A stretch of 64,000 nucleotides of DNA from Psococerastis gibbosa (Eukaryota > Arthropoda > Insecta > Psocodea > Psocidae), in NCBI GenBank assembly GCA_963971405.1, contig OZ020489.1, positions 30,902,290 to 30,966,289 on the forward strand, read 5' to 3'. The position numbers and the translations under genes were made by a program. Under the pieces are notes generated by a model. The model saw nothing but the letters and a program-made list of their open reading frames with translations, was not told the origin of the DNA and made no database searches. This document shows positions 21,039 through 33,600 of the stretch, piece by piece; position 1 is the first letter of the stretch, and the number at the start of each line of letters is the position of its first letter.

Positions 21039-22277
21039 GACTTACTTACTTGACTTATGGTGGCTGGGTGGGTCCGGGGGGACCTTTCGCCGCGTACACA
21101 CAAGCTCGCCATCTCTTTCGGTCATGCGCCGTCTCTCTCCAGCTCTGACGATCAATGCCCGCTTTATCTAGGTCGACCATGGCCTGGTCGAACCATCTTC
21201 TTCGTGGTCTTCCTCTTCCTCTCTGACCGTCAGGCAAAGCGTCTAGTACTCTTAGAGGTGCTCTGGAACGTTCCATCCTCGCTACATGGCCAAGCCATTG
21301 GAGTCTTCGAGCTCGGAGTTCGGATAGCACATCCGCTGATTTGTATAGCGCATACAGTTCTGCGTTGTGCCTGATGCGCCATCCTCTCTCGTCCATTACA
21401 CCTCCAAATATTCTGCGGAGCATCTTTCGTTCGAAGACCATTAGTAGGTTTTCATCCCTTTTCTTTAGTGCCCAAGCTTCAGCTCCATACAAGAGGACTG
21501 GGCGGACTAGGGTCTTGTACAGTCTTGTCTTTGTTGTCCAGGAGAGTAAACGTGATCGGAATAGGCTACTCGTTTGGAAAAAGGCAACGTTTGCCGCCTT
21601 TACACGGCTCTTCACATCTACACTTGTGTCGTTTGTCTCTGTGACCACGGAGCCAAGGTAGCGGAAATCGCTGACTCGTTCGAAAGAGTAATTGCCAGAC
21701 TGTGCTTGCTGATGATGCTCTTCTTCCTTACTGAGTAAAAGGTACTTTGTTTTTTCAGCATTTACACTTAGGCCAACAGTGCTGGCTGCTTCTAATATTT
21801 TTGTGACCAGAGCTTCCGCGTCTTCTTTTTTGTGTGCTACCACATTTAGGTCATCCGCATACCCTAGGATCTTGATCAGGCCACCTAAGTCTACTCCACA
21901 ATTCATGTCTCGGACACTCCGTACTACCTTCTCTAGCACCAGGTTGAATAACAGTGGTGATAAGCCATCCCCTTGCTTTACGCCTGTCTCTACTTGGAAG
22001 GGGGCCGACAAGTTTCCCTCGACTATCACTCGCGCTCTAGATCCCATGACTGCAACTTGGGTCATTTTCAGTAGTTTCTTTGGGATACCAAATTCTTCTA
22101 AGACTCTCCACAGTTTCATTCTCACAATAGAGTCATAGGCTTTGGAAAAATCCACAAAAATGTTATGGACATTTAAATTGTATTCCCAGCACTTTTCAAA
22201 AATCAATCGGAGGGTAAACAGTTGATCGGTCGTTGATCGGTTTCTCCGAAAGCCGGCTTGATAGTCGCCTAATACCT
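21039..22277 (-). mobile_element. 5'-truncated non-LTR (RTE-like) retrotransposon
   Basis: A 1,239-base insertion bounded by the 13-bp duplication. Its 3' end (low coordinates) finishes in GTCAAGTAAGTAAGTC, a short tandem tail of the kind found in RTE-type elements rather than poly-A. The 5' end is cut within the reverse transcriptase, so the apurinic-type endonuclease and promoter are missing. Confidence 0.85.
21055..22277 (-). CDS. Reverse transcriptase C-terminal two-thirds (non-LTR ORF2), 5' truncated
   Basis: In the intact element this protein copies element RNA into DNA at a nicked target. The frame is open without a stop for about 407 codons to TAA at 21055-21057. Motifs in order: DYQAGFRRNRSTTDQ (residues ~6-20), palm motif A FVDFSKAYD (~42-50), GVKQGDGLSPLLF (~100-112), catalytic YADD (~141-144), then thumb and connection, and a conserved tail LQWLGHVARM (~328-336) with an arginine-rich GRGRPRRRW box. 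RVT_1 (PF00078) is certain by motif; the clade (RTE-like) is inferred from the C-terminal tail and the tandem 3' end. There is no genuine start codon: the first codons of the open frame lie in flanking DNA. Catalytic residues are intact, so the insertion is young, but it lacks the endonuclease and cannot move by itself. Confidence 0.9.
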
Positions 22278-22290
22278 CCACCTAGGACTT
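22278..22290. repeat. 13-bp target-site duplication of the RT insertion, right
   Basis: CCACCTAGGACTT, identical to 21026-21038. Confidence 0.85.
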
Positions 22291-22661
22291 ATGTCATAAT
22301 TTTTTCCTTAGTTTGCTACCACCCTCATTAAGTGTGAAAAATTTCATCTTTCTTCGATCAGTGGTTCTCTCCAAACATTTGTGTCAATATGTCCGCCATT
22401 TTTGACGTTTTTGGGGGTGTCAGATCTCAGCCCCCTGATTAGGTAGAGAGATGAAATTTTGTTTATTAACAAGGCCACGACTAGGAAACCTGCAAAATTT
22501 GGTTAAGCTGGGTGCCATAGGAGGGCTACAGGAGCAGCTCAAAAAGCCCAATTTTGGGGTTTTCGTTGTTTAGAGAAAGACTACTTGGCAGCGCTCATAT
22601 GGTTTGATATGATGTCGGGAGTGTGTAAGAACTTGGCTGCGCGCGTTGATTAGGCTATATG

Positions 22662-22833
22662 CAAGGACGGATATAGGGGGGGGGGGTAGGGGGGCGTAGC
22701 TGCCCCCCCCCCCCAAAACTTGGTAAATCTATTGTAAATTAAGTTATTACGCTCTAATTTAGTCGATCCTACATATGTTTTTCCTATTTTGAACCTCAGC
22801 CCCCCCCCCCCAAATGGGCTGGATCCGTCCCTG
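22662..22833. mobile_element. hAT-like MITE with G/C-runs
   Basis: The 172-base element starts CAAGGACGGAT and ends ATCCGTCCCTG (imperfect TIRs) and is flanked by an exact 8-bp duplication GCTATATG (22654-22661 and 22834-22841). An 8-bp duplication and CA..TG ends are typical of hAT elements. Long G and C runs lie just inside the ends. Confidence 0.8.
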
Positions 22834-22979
22834 GCTATATGATGCATAAAGTAGTCTTCTACAATTTTAATGAACCAATATTTAACTAACTAGCTTAGCT
22901 AACTAAATAAAAAATATGTTGTTGTTTCTTCTAACGGCTGCTTTAAGCAACCCTGTCAGCCTGGGCGGGGGAGTGAGTC

Positions 22980-23165
22980 TGTTTGTTAACTTGAGGCACC
23001 CTAATGGCAGACTCTTTCACCTCGGGGGAGAGGGGAATTGACTGACAGGGTGGACCTCCTGATTATAGTTGATTCCGAACCATTTGGGAAACATGGTAAA
23101 GTCACACGATTAAATGGGAGGGGACCAGAACTCGGCAGCCAAGTGGACTGACTGGTCTAGTCTCA
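22980..23165 (+). repeat. Dispersed repeat 'D', copy 1
   Basis: Shared with 48990-49120 and 50625-50770. In all three copies the same reading frame through the central block is open and gives VDLLI..DSEP.G.H..VTRL, with most differences at third positions or conservative. It could be a remnant of a protein-coding transposon. I do not recognise the protein. Confidence 0.6.
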
Positions 23166-23169
23166 GCGC

Positions 23170-23223
23170 GTTATCATGTCCCACCATGTTATCATGTCCC
23201 ACCATGTTATCATGTCCCACCAT
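23170..23223. repeat. 18-bp tandem repeat, three perfect units
   Basis: GTTATCATGTCCCACCAT repeated at 23170, 23188 and 23206. It is a multiple of three in length, but no frame around it looks coding. Confidence 0.9.
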
Positions 23224-23229
23224 GTTCCC

Positions 23230-25056
23230 CTGCCAACGCTGCTGTACACACTACCAAGTTTGACGCAGTTTGAAACATGCTCTGCTGTAATGGATGCAAC
23301 ATGGTAAAGGCGTTGGAATTAAATAAAAAATAAGAAGTACTAAATTTCTGGGCTGCCAATTTCCCACGAGACATACACTCTTAATGCTACAACAAAGCAG
23401 CAGTATACATCTCCCAATACCCCAAGCAAACCATATGGGCTATGCATTTCTATTTCAATTTATAATCTATTTTTCGTATCAAATACGATCGTTGCATCTG
23501 AAAACTAGTAGCAAATTTCATCATTCCTCTCGGTAGACAGTGCAAATTACGAAACAATGCTTATAATAGCAATCTGAGTCAAGGTGAATAAACTAAATGC
23601 TGGAAGGTATACCAGTATCATTAAAAAAAAACTGTGATCTGATAACTGGAGGCCCCAGCAAAGTCAAATTTGCGAAACAATGCAGACCCGCTTGTAAACC
23701 GTAGTTTTCTTCACGAAATGCTGCAACGCCACGGGCTCAAGAGCGCAAAGTAGCGCCGAAATAGACCGACGCCTTACGGTAGCTTTCTTAGTTCTTCTAC
23801 CTGAATCTAATGGTAGGCCTATAGTGAGTTTGAATGGCGGAGGCCGTGGGCAAGTCAAGAATCTGCATTCCAGTTTGTATATGACTTAATTAGTGGGTAG
23901 CTTCATAAAAACACATCTCTATATACTGATTTCTCCAGCCAATACCAATTTTATATTTCACTGCAACGGGGTAATTTATAGTCCATTGAAACAACTATAT
24001 GCTGACGACATCAAACTCTTATCCTAACATGCTATTGTGTCATGTCGGCGATGGTAGTAGCTTGCTCCTACTTTAAAATTTTTTTGCTTCACTATCGGTC
24101 TAGACATCGGCTTGTTTCGAAGTTTTTTAATAGCATTACTTAATCGTTTTATTCCTCCATTATTGGATGAGTTTATTGTTTGCCCGTGGATTCATAGAGG
24201 AGTACAATGCGTAATAAAATAGGCTAACTGCTTATTAAGTTTTCTCTATTGGAGCTATATTCCAACTAATTTTCATTTCAATAGCTTTGCAACGTCGTTT
24301 TCTGGGGATGAAAAAAATTATTTCACTTCCTCCATTGAATATGTAACTTAGAGTTACAATTCTTATTCTTATATGTGTTTATATAATGCTTACTCATAGG
24401 TATAAAAGATAAAAGAATATATTTTACATAGTATATGTACCACTTACACAAAGGGCGAAAAACAGACTCTTGCATCTCTATTATAACGGTCGTTATTAAA
24501 TTTTTAGAAGTTTAAGAACAATATACGAATTGTTATTATTATAATTGTATATTCACTATAACAATATATTTAAATAATAAAATTCTTATGGCTAGTCGTT
24601 CCCATGAAATCCCTAGAAATCTTTCAAAACAATAACAAAAATTACTGTATACCCGCACTCTCTCTATTTGAGCAAGAAATTGAGTAGAATGAGAACCTAG
24701 CTAGGACCAAAGGGTCTTCTCTAGGTGAGAAGTATTTGTCTCCATTATGTTGAAGGGAAAGCCGACCGGACAATAACGGCACTGTCAAGTCTTGAAGGCT
24801 GACTGTGTACAATAAAACTCAAAAAGGTTATGCAACAACAAAAGGTGTTTTTCTAAGAAAGGAAAATACTCAATGGCACGGCTTTTATGGCCTTCGATGC
24901 ATACTGGTATCTTGTTCGTACTTGTGCAAGTCGAACCGAAATTAGAGGATATGGAAAAAACTGGGCTCTAATTTCGGTTATAACGAGGAGGTTACCTCTT
25001 CAACCAACATTAATTTAATGTCAGTGTTATATATACAATATAATACTACAATGTCA
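23230..25056. other. AT-rich DNA, no gene seen
   Basis: No repeat family or coding frame could be supported except a small perfect hairpin at 24934-24979 (14-bp stem AACCGAAATTAGAG, 18-base loop). Confidence 0.5.
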
Positions 25057-25200
25057 TAACTTGTGCAAGTCTCTACACATCATGCGATCGGAGACCTGTC
25101 GTAACTCAACACAGGTATTACCTACAGAGGCAACTGAAGAGGTTATTCGGATACATTCATTGAATTGTTTGTGTGCGAATACTCTTTTATTTAAAAATAA
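25057..25200 (+). repeat. SINE-like repeat 'H', second copy
   Basis: Matches 4705-4835 from 'acttgtgc.agtct' to 'gaattgtttgt'. Similar words ('ttcgtacttgtgcaagtcgaac') also occur at 24915-24936, so part of the head may be duplicated there. Confidence 0.55.
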
Positions 25201-25423
25201 GAAGCCCAATGGCAACCCAAGGTTGTCTAAACCAGAAGACTGCTAGAGAATCATCTGTCTTGACCACTCCTCTATTTGGGATTTTGTGGTCAGTAACATG
25301 CCCGGCAGCCGTGTTCCTCCCTGCCAGTGATGGTTCAATACCCATTAGGGTTGGGTGGACCCAGGGCGGGCGGATTAATTTTCCTTTTATGTCGAGTCTT
25401 AAACCCCAATCTTCCGTTTCATG

Positions 25424-25730
25424 TGAAGCACAACTGTATTTCGCGGAGTACTTACTTCTGTTCTTTTGATACTTCGCTAGCCCACTTCTTGGGATATTAA
25501 GAACACGGTTCTGGACACTAATTAATGATTATAATTCAGTACATCGAATACACATACACGACACTGGACTTTTAAAGGTCCGAGGAACACAGAAATACTA
25601 CTGGTTAAAATAGATGGACGACACTGAGGTTTGAATATACGGACAACACTAGCAACACACTGGCAACACACTAACTTTGGCAAATTTGGCTCTCTGGTTT
25701 TTTATCATAACCATTCAAGCGCAGACACTC
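25424..25730 (+). repeat. Dispersed repeat 'G', copy 1 (possible solo LTR)
   Basis: Aligns by eye from end to end with 43396-43750 in the same orientation ('aactgtatttcgcggagtac', 'ggacttttaaaggtc', 'aatttggctctctggtttt'). Both start near TGTGAAG. Full-length similarity without coding content suggests a solo LTR or a long non-autonomous element. No primer-binding site or second LTR was found nearby. Confidence 0.6.
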
Positions 25731-26099
25731 TTATGAATGAATGGCTGTTGCCTGTTTACTCCATTCTTGATGGCTTATTTTGCTCGTGTTAACAGTAACA
25801 ATAGTTGACCGTATACACACAAAGAACTTATATAATACACTAAAAGAACCATTGGCGCTAATGTCGCATGGTCATTTGACTTCCGCCATTTTTGGGCTCA
25901 CAGCAGGGGGCACTCTGTATTTTATTTAAAAACTAAGAGAAAATGCCTTTTTGTTGCCCTTATTATTGCCTATATAATTTAATTTTGCATTTGCTACATT
26001 TGAAATTTCATAGGGTACAGTTACTGTTTTGAATGATTCATGATTGAACTTATTTGATGCTATTGTTTCTTCTAAATCCACATAATTTCCAGCTATTAT

Positions 26100-28600
26100 G
26101 GGAAAGCATATTTATCATAATAGTGAAGTTAGACAGCATAAATATTTAATAAGGACACATTTTTTTAGTTTTAAAAATCTTGGGTTAGGTACCATAAGAA
26201 AACTATTGCATTTCATTTGGCGCGAAAGTTTGAGGCCAAAATATGGCGGATCTTCTATTGGTCCCCTGCTTCCGCAATCAAATCATATGGAGGTGTAGGG
26301 GCTCGTATACATACTATTTTTTTACTTTGTTAACTATGTATGTATGTGTATAGCCATTTTAATTTATTCTTAAGTTCTTAGTTTTAATTTTTATTTATTT
26401 ATTAATATTGACTTAGATATTAGACTATTAAATATTAATGTAATAATATAACCTGAAGACGTCCTGAGCTCCAACAGTAATTTTGTTGGGTAATATCGTA
26501 AAATAGCTAGTGTGCTTTTGGAATAGCCGCAGGAGGGGGTCACCTGTTCCATGTTATCAATCCACCCGTCCTGTACTTCCGGCCCGTAAAGCTCTTTATT
26601 AATTCTTGCAAAAATAAAAGTCTTTCATTCCCCAGTTGTCAGATGCCCCCCCCCCCCCCCATTCACTATTCCGATTTCAAGCCAAGCCTTGTCTGAAAAT
26701 TATTCAGATGCCCTTGTCTTCCTGCTGGCATGTATTCGTGTATTTTTTATTAGGAATCTTGTACCTGTAAACAATTTTGAGTTGTGGTATTAAAACTAAA
26801 TAAATCTTGTACTTCAGAGGCATTAGCGCTGGTGTGTTCAGACATGTGAGCCATAAACAAAATCCGGTTCATTTTCAGAGTTTTTTTTCTTTTCTTATTA
26901 CAATCAAAGTAATATTTATCTAACTGTGCATTGTACAATATTTAAGCCATTTCTTTAATCTGTACTATGCAATGGTTAGTCTTTCCTGGCATAGAATACA
27001 GAAAGTAGCCTGAAATTAGGGCAAATTCATATTTAGCTTACGTTTTATTAGTAGGAGAGAATATATATTGTAGCTTACTGAGTTCTGCGTGATAAAGAAA
27101 TGTAAGGCTACTGTATGGTATGGCACTTGCGAGTCTTGTAGCCTAATATTTTTTATAATATATATATATATATAATATAATTTAAGAGTGGTTCCCGCCA
27201 TCATTGGTAATGCTTCGGAAAGGGTGGAAGGTTTTTTGAAAAATTTGCGTAGCAGCAGTATGGAAACACGATAGATCAGAGAGAGCAAATAAATATAAGA
27301 TTAAAAAATGGGGTTGCTCTTACACAATACAATAAAAGGGCGAAGATAGCGAGCCTAAAACAAAGAAAAAGGTCTTGTTTACCTGAGTTTTTGCCAATTT
27401 TGAAAGGTTGCCAGTTTCTTTTCTTTGTTACCCTCAGGTATAATTTACTTTGTTTGAATTTTTTCACACGATTTCTATTGCCCTCACTGAACAGTGTTTT
27501 TTTTTCTTCATTGGTACGTTTTTTTAAATTTATGAGGTCTCTTTTAGGAAACTATTGCCAATACAAATTACAAAACCGTTAGGTTTTCTTTTAATCAGCA
27601 TTCAGCATAGAGGCTTTGAACATAACAAAGAGGCCACTTTTCGAATTTTCGGAAACTTGGGGAGAAAATAATTTAGAGCGGTTTAGGACAGCCTGCCATC
27701 AATTTCCGGGGAGTATTTTGTGCGAGTGAATGAGTGCCTGCTTTTCCTTCTTTCGTTTGTTTTGCAAGATATTAAAATAAAAATACCAAAAATAGGCTAG
27801 CTGGAAGAGTATGTGGCTAAATAACGGTGTATTTTATTTCTGATCAATGACCAACCCTGTAATTTTAATTACTTTTCAACACCTACCTTGTAAGAATACT
27901 TGTTCAATAAAACTGTCACCACCAGTAATAGCTAGGCCCCTGTTAAATCACCATCATAAAGACATCCGCGTCGATTCTAATAAAATTTCGCTTCGAAAAA
28001 ATCGAGGGACAAAAAAATTGACAAGTGTTTCTTGAATGAAGTTACAATCCCATTGATAAAAAGTAAAAATAGTGGAAAGTAAAAAAGCGGATGTGGCAGA
28101 CTGACCTACCATGACTGCTGATGTTCTTGCCAGGTGTCCCAACAACTCCACTTTGTTGCTTATCTACTAATTTCACCATCAATGAATTTTTTTGTATTGG
28201 TTTCTTAATTTATATTAGAGTGGAACATTTTTTTCGGGTAGAAGATTGCGTTGGACTCGGGTGATTGATGGTCGCTCCACGCTCGTTCTTCTTAATCTTG
28301 TTAATTTTTTGTTGAAAGCGGTCGTGTGCTGGTTGTTTCGTATAAGGGAGATGGTATGGTTTAAACGGTGTGTTAACGTTTCTCTTGATTGACGACCTTG
28401 CTTTGGAAATTGCAGAAATTGTTTTTTTGTTCAATGCGATGGCTGGAATTTGAGTGTTTGGAATTTTAGATAGGATGAGACATCATAATCATGGATTTTT
28501 AACACGAGAACTAACTACTGTAATTCAAGCTTACTTACAATAGTATTCCTTTATTTATTTTATTTTTATTTAATATTAATAAAAAAATCGCTTCCCTGAA
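26100..28600. other. AT-rich DNA, no gene seen
   Basis: Holds a C-run near 26646-26660, a (TA)n run near 27160-27176 and several short chance frames. None shows a domain, composition or neighbours that would support a gene. Confidence 0.5.
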
Positions 28601-28619
28601 CATAATATTACAACTAAGC

Positions 28620-28860
28620 AGGGTCATGTGCACCGTATGCGGGTGGAGAGAACGCCGAAGCTGGTTTTCGAAGACACCTTCAACTACCCTAGGTGGCCTG
28701 TTGGGCCCCAGGCTAAGATGGATGGACCAAGTGCTAGAAGATGTGCACACCACCGGCACTCGAGGCTGGAAGCTAGCGGCGGAACATCTTCCGAGATGGC
28801 ATGGTATAGTGGCAGCGGCCAAAAGTCTCCCCGGGCTGAATGCGCCTGCCTAAGAAGACT
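28620..28860 (+). pseudogene. Non-LTR ORF2 C-terminal tail fragment
   Basis: The plus strand gives, in two successive frames, HVHRMRVERTPKLVFEDT and then PRLRWMDQVLEDV...AAKSLPGL. This is the order of the terminal tail that follows the thumb in the same broad class as the intact RT at 21-22 kb (there GHVARM... and GRPRRRWFDQAMVDL). A frame change lies near 28690. A T/A-rich 3' end follows at 28860-28900. Only about 80 codons remain. Confidence 0.6.
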
Positions 28861-29181
28861 AATTAAAAATTAAAGTCCATAAAATAAATAAAAATTTCTT
28901 CAAAATACAGAAGCTACTTTATAAACATATACATACAAGTAGCTATAGCCTATAATTGCAACAAAAATATGTATATTTGCCACTTGTACATGCTGTATAT
29001 TCAAATTTTTCTGAACCCGCAAACCCCCTTCCCCCACCCCATGACCACGTGGGAGTCATTTTGCCTGTCAGAAGCTATCAAACCTGAAGCTAGAAAAATC
29101 GAGCTTATTTTACACCTATATTTTCACATTATTCTCCCAGAGGAGTGCTCCCGGACCTCTCTACCCCTTAGTCCAAACAAC

Positions 29182-29328
29182 CAAGGCCGTAGCTAGAAGG
29201 GGGTCCAGGGGCGCGAAATATTGGCATTGAACATTAGGTAGAATGGAATTTCAAATATATTGAGGTTACCTCTTCTCTTGTGAAGTCAGGTGGACCCCTC
29301 CCGAAAAACATTTCTGGCTACGGCCTTG
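29182..29328. mobile_element. Short TIR element (CAAGGCCGTAGC...)
   Basis: Ends CAAGGCCGTAGCTAGAA and TTCTGGCTACGGCCTTG are near-perfect inverted copies, 147 bases apart. G/C-rich blocks lie just inside both ends. No clear target duplication is seen. A solitary end of the same type occurs at 1134-1149 (GGTTACGGCCTTGAA). Probably a hAT-like MITE, on end structure alone. Confidence 0.65.
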
Positions 29329-29909
29329 CTGATGCTACAATGAGATTTTGAATAAATAAATTCCCACAACGTAGGAGGGGAGGGGAAAGCCTTGGGTTCA
29401 GCCAACTGTTTCTCGTGTTTAAAATGCTTGACAAAATTTAGTTATAATGTACAAAAAGGCAGATTTTGAAAATACATGACAAGATTAATTCTCCACAGCA
29501 TATTCCATCGAATTTCTATTGAACTTTTTTTTGAAGAGTTTCACTATTAGGCCATAGTAGCTAAATGAAAAAGTAACAAATTTTTACAAGCCTAAGGCAC
29601 TAACTCATCTCAAACTAGAATTGTACCTGTTTCGTGGTTCTGAAACAGCGGGGCCACGCGCCCACATCCAGCTTTGAAATTACAATGCTACCGTTCGTTT
29701 GTCAGAAACATGGTCCGCTCTTTGAAATATGGCTTCTTCGACAGAGTTTTTGGTCGTTGTTGCCCGCTCATGTGGAGTGTGTTTACTTCGTTTAAATTTA
29801 GGACTGGGTTACGCAATTATAAGTACTATATTATGGTTATTTAATATTTTATATGGGCGTATAATTAGAATATAATAATGGTATTGGTCATTGACGTAAA
29901 TTCCCAAAA

Positions 29910-30440
29910 TTTCTGGGGGGGGGGGCTTTAGGACCCCAAGACTTTGATCCCCCGGAGAAAAAAAACCGATAAATGGGCCCAAATTAGTGAGGTTTTACGC
30001 ATATTATACCCTGGAGAAAGGGGGGCCCGGGGGTCTCCCCCGGAGAAAAAAATTGATAAATGGGCCGAAATTAGTGATGTTTTACGAATATTCTAGACTG
30101 GGGAAAAGGGGCCCGGGGGTCTCCCCCGGAGAACAAAAATTGATGAATAGGTCCAAATTAGGGAGGTTTTACGCACTTTGCAAGCAGCACAGTTGAATTT
30201 TACCGACGAATAAACCTACCACAGAGGGGGGCCCGGGGGTCTTCCCCAAAGAAAAATTTTGAAAAAATAGGTCTGAAATATTGGGGTTCTAATAATTTTG
30301 AGTAATATATTTTTTGGTGAAAGGACTTATATAAGCATAACAAGAATTAATTTCCCTTTCGTTATTGTGGAAACTACGCCTTACGCCTTCATAACGTCTT
30401 TATCACCAGAAATCCTGGGGGGGGGGGGGGCTTAGCCCAG
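29910..30440 (+). repeat. Diverged ~90-120-bp tandem repeats with poly-G and GGGGGCCCGGGGG motifs
   Basis: Three or more units contain a G-rich GGGCCCGGGGGTCTCCCC palindrome, then GAGAAAA.TTGA.AAATAGG.C.GAAAT and 'ggttttacgca'. Similar units recur at 47930-48150 and, inverted, at about 32130-32320. The whole block sits between G-runs at 29918-29927 and 30418-30430. Confidence 0.65.
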
Positions 30441-33300
30441 GACCCTCTATTTACGCCAATGTTTGCAAGCAGTACAAAATTGATTTTCATTACTTTACTA
30501 TCATAATTATTGTATGACGACAGAAAAGCCTAATATTTTTATTTCTGCCTTTTTAACATTTTTTTTAATTTATGGCGATTTTAATCATTTTATAACAGAC
30601 GCTGACAAAATCATGAAAAATATGGGACAACTGGCAGCCATACTTTGACCTAAAAATTTCGCTAAATTCAAATTTTTAATAAGAAATTATTCTAACTGTC
30701 GTAGTGTCGTTGAATTTAGGCAAAAAAATTAAATGTAATAAAACTTAATATTTATATTAAACATAATTAATAATTAATTAATTAATGAAAGCATTGCATT
30801 GGAACCTTGTAGTGAAATTAAGATCTGGGTGAAGTCGGAAACAAACAATCCATGGTAGTGAAGTTTTTTATACACGTATGCTTAGCATAGGACATTAAAC
30901 CCAAGTTTCGCATCCAGTTTTCTTATTTATTTGTAATACGAGAAACAATTTTTTTAACACAGTTTTTTCGGGACTTCGTCTATTTTTCCATGTTTGTTCT
31001 AAATTAAAAGTTAAACGGTTTTTTTCATAAAACTGATAAATAAATTGTAAGTTTTATCGTAATGATTTCCAGTGCCCAGGGTCAGTGCAAACGGCTCTGA
31101 AATAGGAATTCTATTTGCAAAGTATTCCGAAGTTGTGTGATAAGCTAAGCATTCACATCGGTTATCTACATCTATTCTAATTGATAGTATAGTATATAAT
31201 GTAGAACTTTTAAAGTACAATATGTTTTTACTGCAATTTTGCACTTTGTCTTGCACTAATAATAATTAGTACGTGGGTGCTCGTTGAGTATTCTACAGTG
31301 CCTATAATTAAATGTACGTAATTGTTATTTTTTCAAGATTATTATTATTTTTATCCTGTAGCCAGTTTCATTATACAATTTTTCATCGGGTGTAGAATAA
31401 TAGTTAGATAGCATAGGGCTGGGGGTCACGTTATTGTAAATAGTAACATGGAATTAGTAATGGGGCAGCCGTTGAGTGATGAGGACATTAAGCCATACAA
31501 GTGGCTTCATACGTGACTCTATCCCATGTGCCTGGATGCTGGCCTATGATACCTACCACTCTCTGCTGCCACTTGGTTTTGTTTTTCCCACCATTGGACC
31601 ATTGCATACTACAATGAGGTTCTGTAGGGACAGATTTGGTCACTAGGTTCGCTGACGACAAACCGATATCCATATTATTCAAAATGGCCGCCGTTTGCAT
31701 GTGAAAGTTAATCTCTTAGCATCTAATTAATTCTTTTAATATTTTATATAATATTTTCACTATGCCTGGACCTTATTTTGCTGCCTATAATTTAATATAT
31801 ATGTTCTCCATGATTTATAGAAAAATATCACTTTAAAATAATACATAAATAAAATAATTTTAAATTAGTATTGAGGCTTATGGAAATATCAACGCTTTGA
31901 TATCAGTACAACTGGTGCTGCCACCTACAAAATGACGTCACAAATGAACCTCATATAGTCTATAGATAACTTTATCATCCCTTTTGTTATGTTAATTACC
32001 GTGTTAGATTCAATTATTAAAAAAAAATTCTAAACCTCTCCCTAATGAATGTACGTATGAATGTGTGAGAAAATGAACGTGAATTAGTGCAGGCGCGGAT
32101 CTACAGGGGGGCTATGGAGGTAATACCCCCCCCCCCATTAGGTTCCTCAAAATGCGTAAAACCCAACTATTTCAGTCTTATTTTTCACAAATTTTCTCCC
32201 GGGGGAGATCCCCGGGCCCCCCTTGTGCTCGATTGTATTAATTACCTATAATATAGAACTCTCATTGCTCTGAAAATGCGTAAAACCCCAATATTTCAGC
32301 CCTAATTTTCAAAAAAATTTAGTATTTAATCTTAGCCCCCTCCTTGGCCTGATTTAGTGTGACTGTTATCGTGAATGGAAGGTATGACTGATATTCAGTA
32401 TGAATTTATTATATAGGTACTAATATTTAAATTGAACTATCGTTGATAAGTACAGTTAGGTGTAATAGAGAGCCAGGGCCAAATTAACTTGGTACCTCTT
32501 GCTACGGCTGCCCGAAGAATCAGCCCCCCCCCCCCTTAGCCCTCCACTACTTTCTGTTTTTTTAACTTTTTGACTGTTTCATTTGGTGCCGAGTAAACAT
32601 GAACGCATTTTCGAATGTATGTAATCATATTATATGGCGGATGCGTTATAATTCGGTGGAGGCACAGGTGCGGCCAGCCTTCCAGTGACCTTGACCCTGG
32701 AAGACGTCCTCCAGCGACCGGTCTTTGGGCTCTCGCACTCGAGGTCACAACCCTATTCCTACTCGCCAGCTTATTTAATTCATAGAGTTAACTGCCCGCT
32801 AAATTTACTCCAGCTAATAAATTCACATTTCTTTCTTTCCTATTTATTATAAGTTAGTATAAGAAAGGCTATTCAAAATGTTGAGAATTCACCTGCGGAA
32901 TTACTGCTGTCCAAGCGCGGACGCTCATGTAGCACTCTAGACTCTAGAGGATATGTGTCTTTTAAAATGTCTGTGCCGCGATTTGTGGCGAAACTATTTA
33001 TCAGTGGATTTTGAATATATTGGGCAAATAGGCATTCGCACTGACTTGTTTGGTGCCCAGGAGATCGAGTAGTTTCAAGAAATAGGTGACGAACAGTTCA
33101 CTATTGTTTTTCCACAAATGCGTGTGATAGTCGTCTTATCATTGTATCCACTGAAGGCTTTGTTCAAGTGTCGTATGTTTTACGAACATTCTAATCAAAT
33201 TAACATAATTAAGATTATAAAGCTTAAATATGTACAAACCTTCAAAAATTTTGCCACAATTTGTTCACAAAAATTACATTACATTAGTCACCATCCACCA
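30440..33300. other. AT-rich DNA with a partial G-rich repeat, no gene seen
   Basis: A partial hAT-like MITE end (GCGCGGATCTACAGGGGGG) lies at 32093-32112, followed by an inverted copy of the 'gggcccggggg / gcgtaaaacc' repeat to about 32345. The rest shows no supportable gene. Confidence 0.5.
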
Positions 33301-33319
33301 TTGATTGGCACTAGGCAGA

Positions 33320-33550
33320 TTAGCTATTAGGCGAAGCGCTGACCAGTATCACCTTGCTGTCACCCGGAAGATGTCGTCTGTGTGGTCTTCCCCGTCTTCT
33401 ACCAAAGCTCTGCTCTGCATTCATTACACCTTCGTTACACAGGGGACAGATGTCGGAAGCAAGGACCTCGATGCGATGCAGGTGGGAAGGGCGGTAGTCG
33501 GGGCCAATGCTAGTCCTGAAAACAGCAACGCTCACTGTCCTCGGCACTCG
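33320..33550 (-). pseudogene. Non-LTR ORF2 scrap, cysteine-rich C-terminal region
   Basis: The minus strand reads SHLHRIEVLASDICPLCNEG, which resembles the histidine/cysteine motif (HLHRI...CPLC) near the C-terminus of ORF2 after the RNase H domain in jockey/R1-like elements. The open frame is 75 codons and nothing else of the element is recognisable around it. Confidence 0.5.
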
Positions 33551-33600
33551 GCAGGTATTGACGGGTCAATGAGTTTCACAAAATTCATGTTTTAGAATAA

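Noticed and set aside
21057-22138. Plus-strand open frames opposite the reverse transcriptase
   Set aside because: Antisense shadows of the real minus-strand frame, which has the RT motifs.
28210-28434. 74-codon lysine/serine-rich minus-strand frame as a gene
   Set aside because: No family, splice signals or repeated partner; composition fits chance translation of AT-rich DNA.
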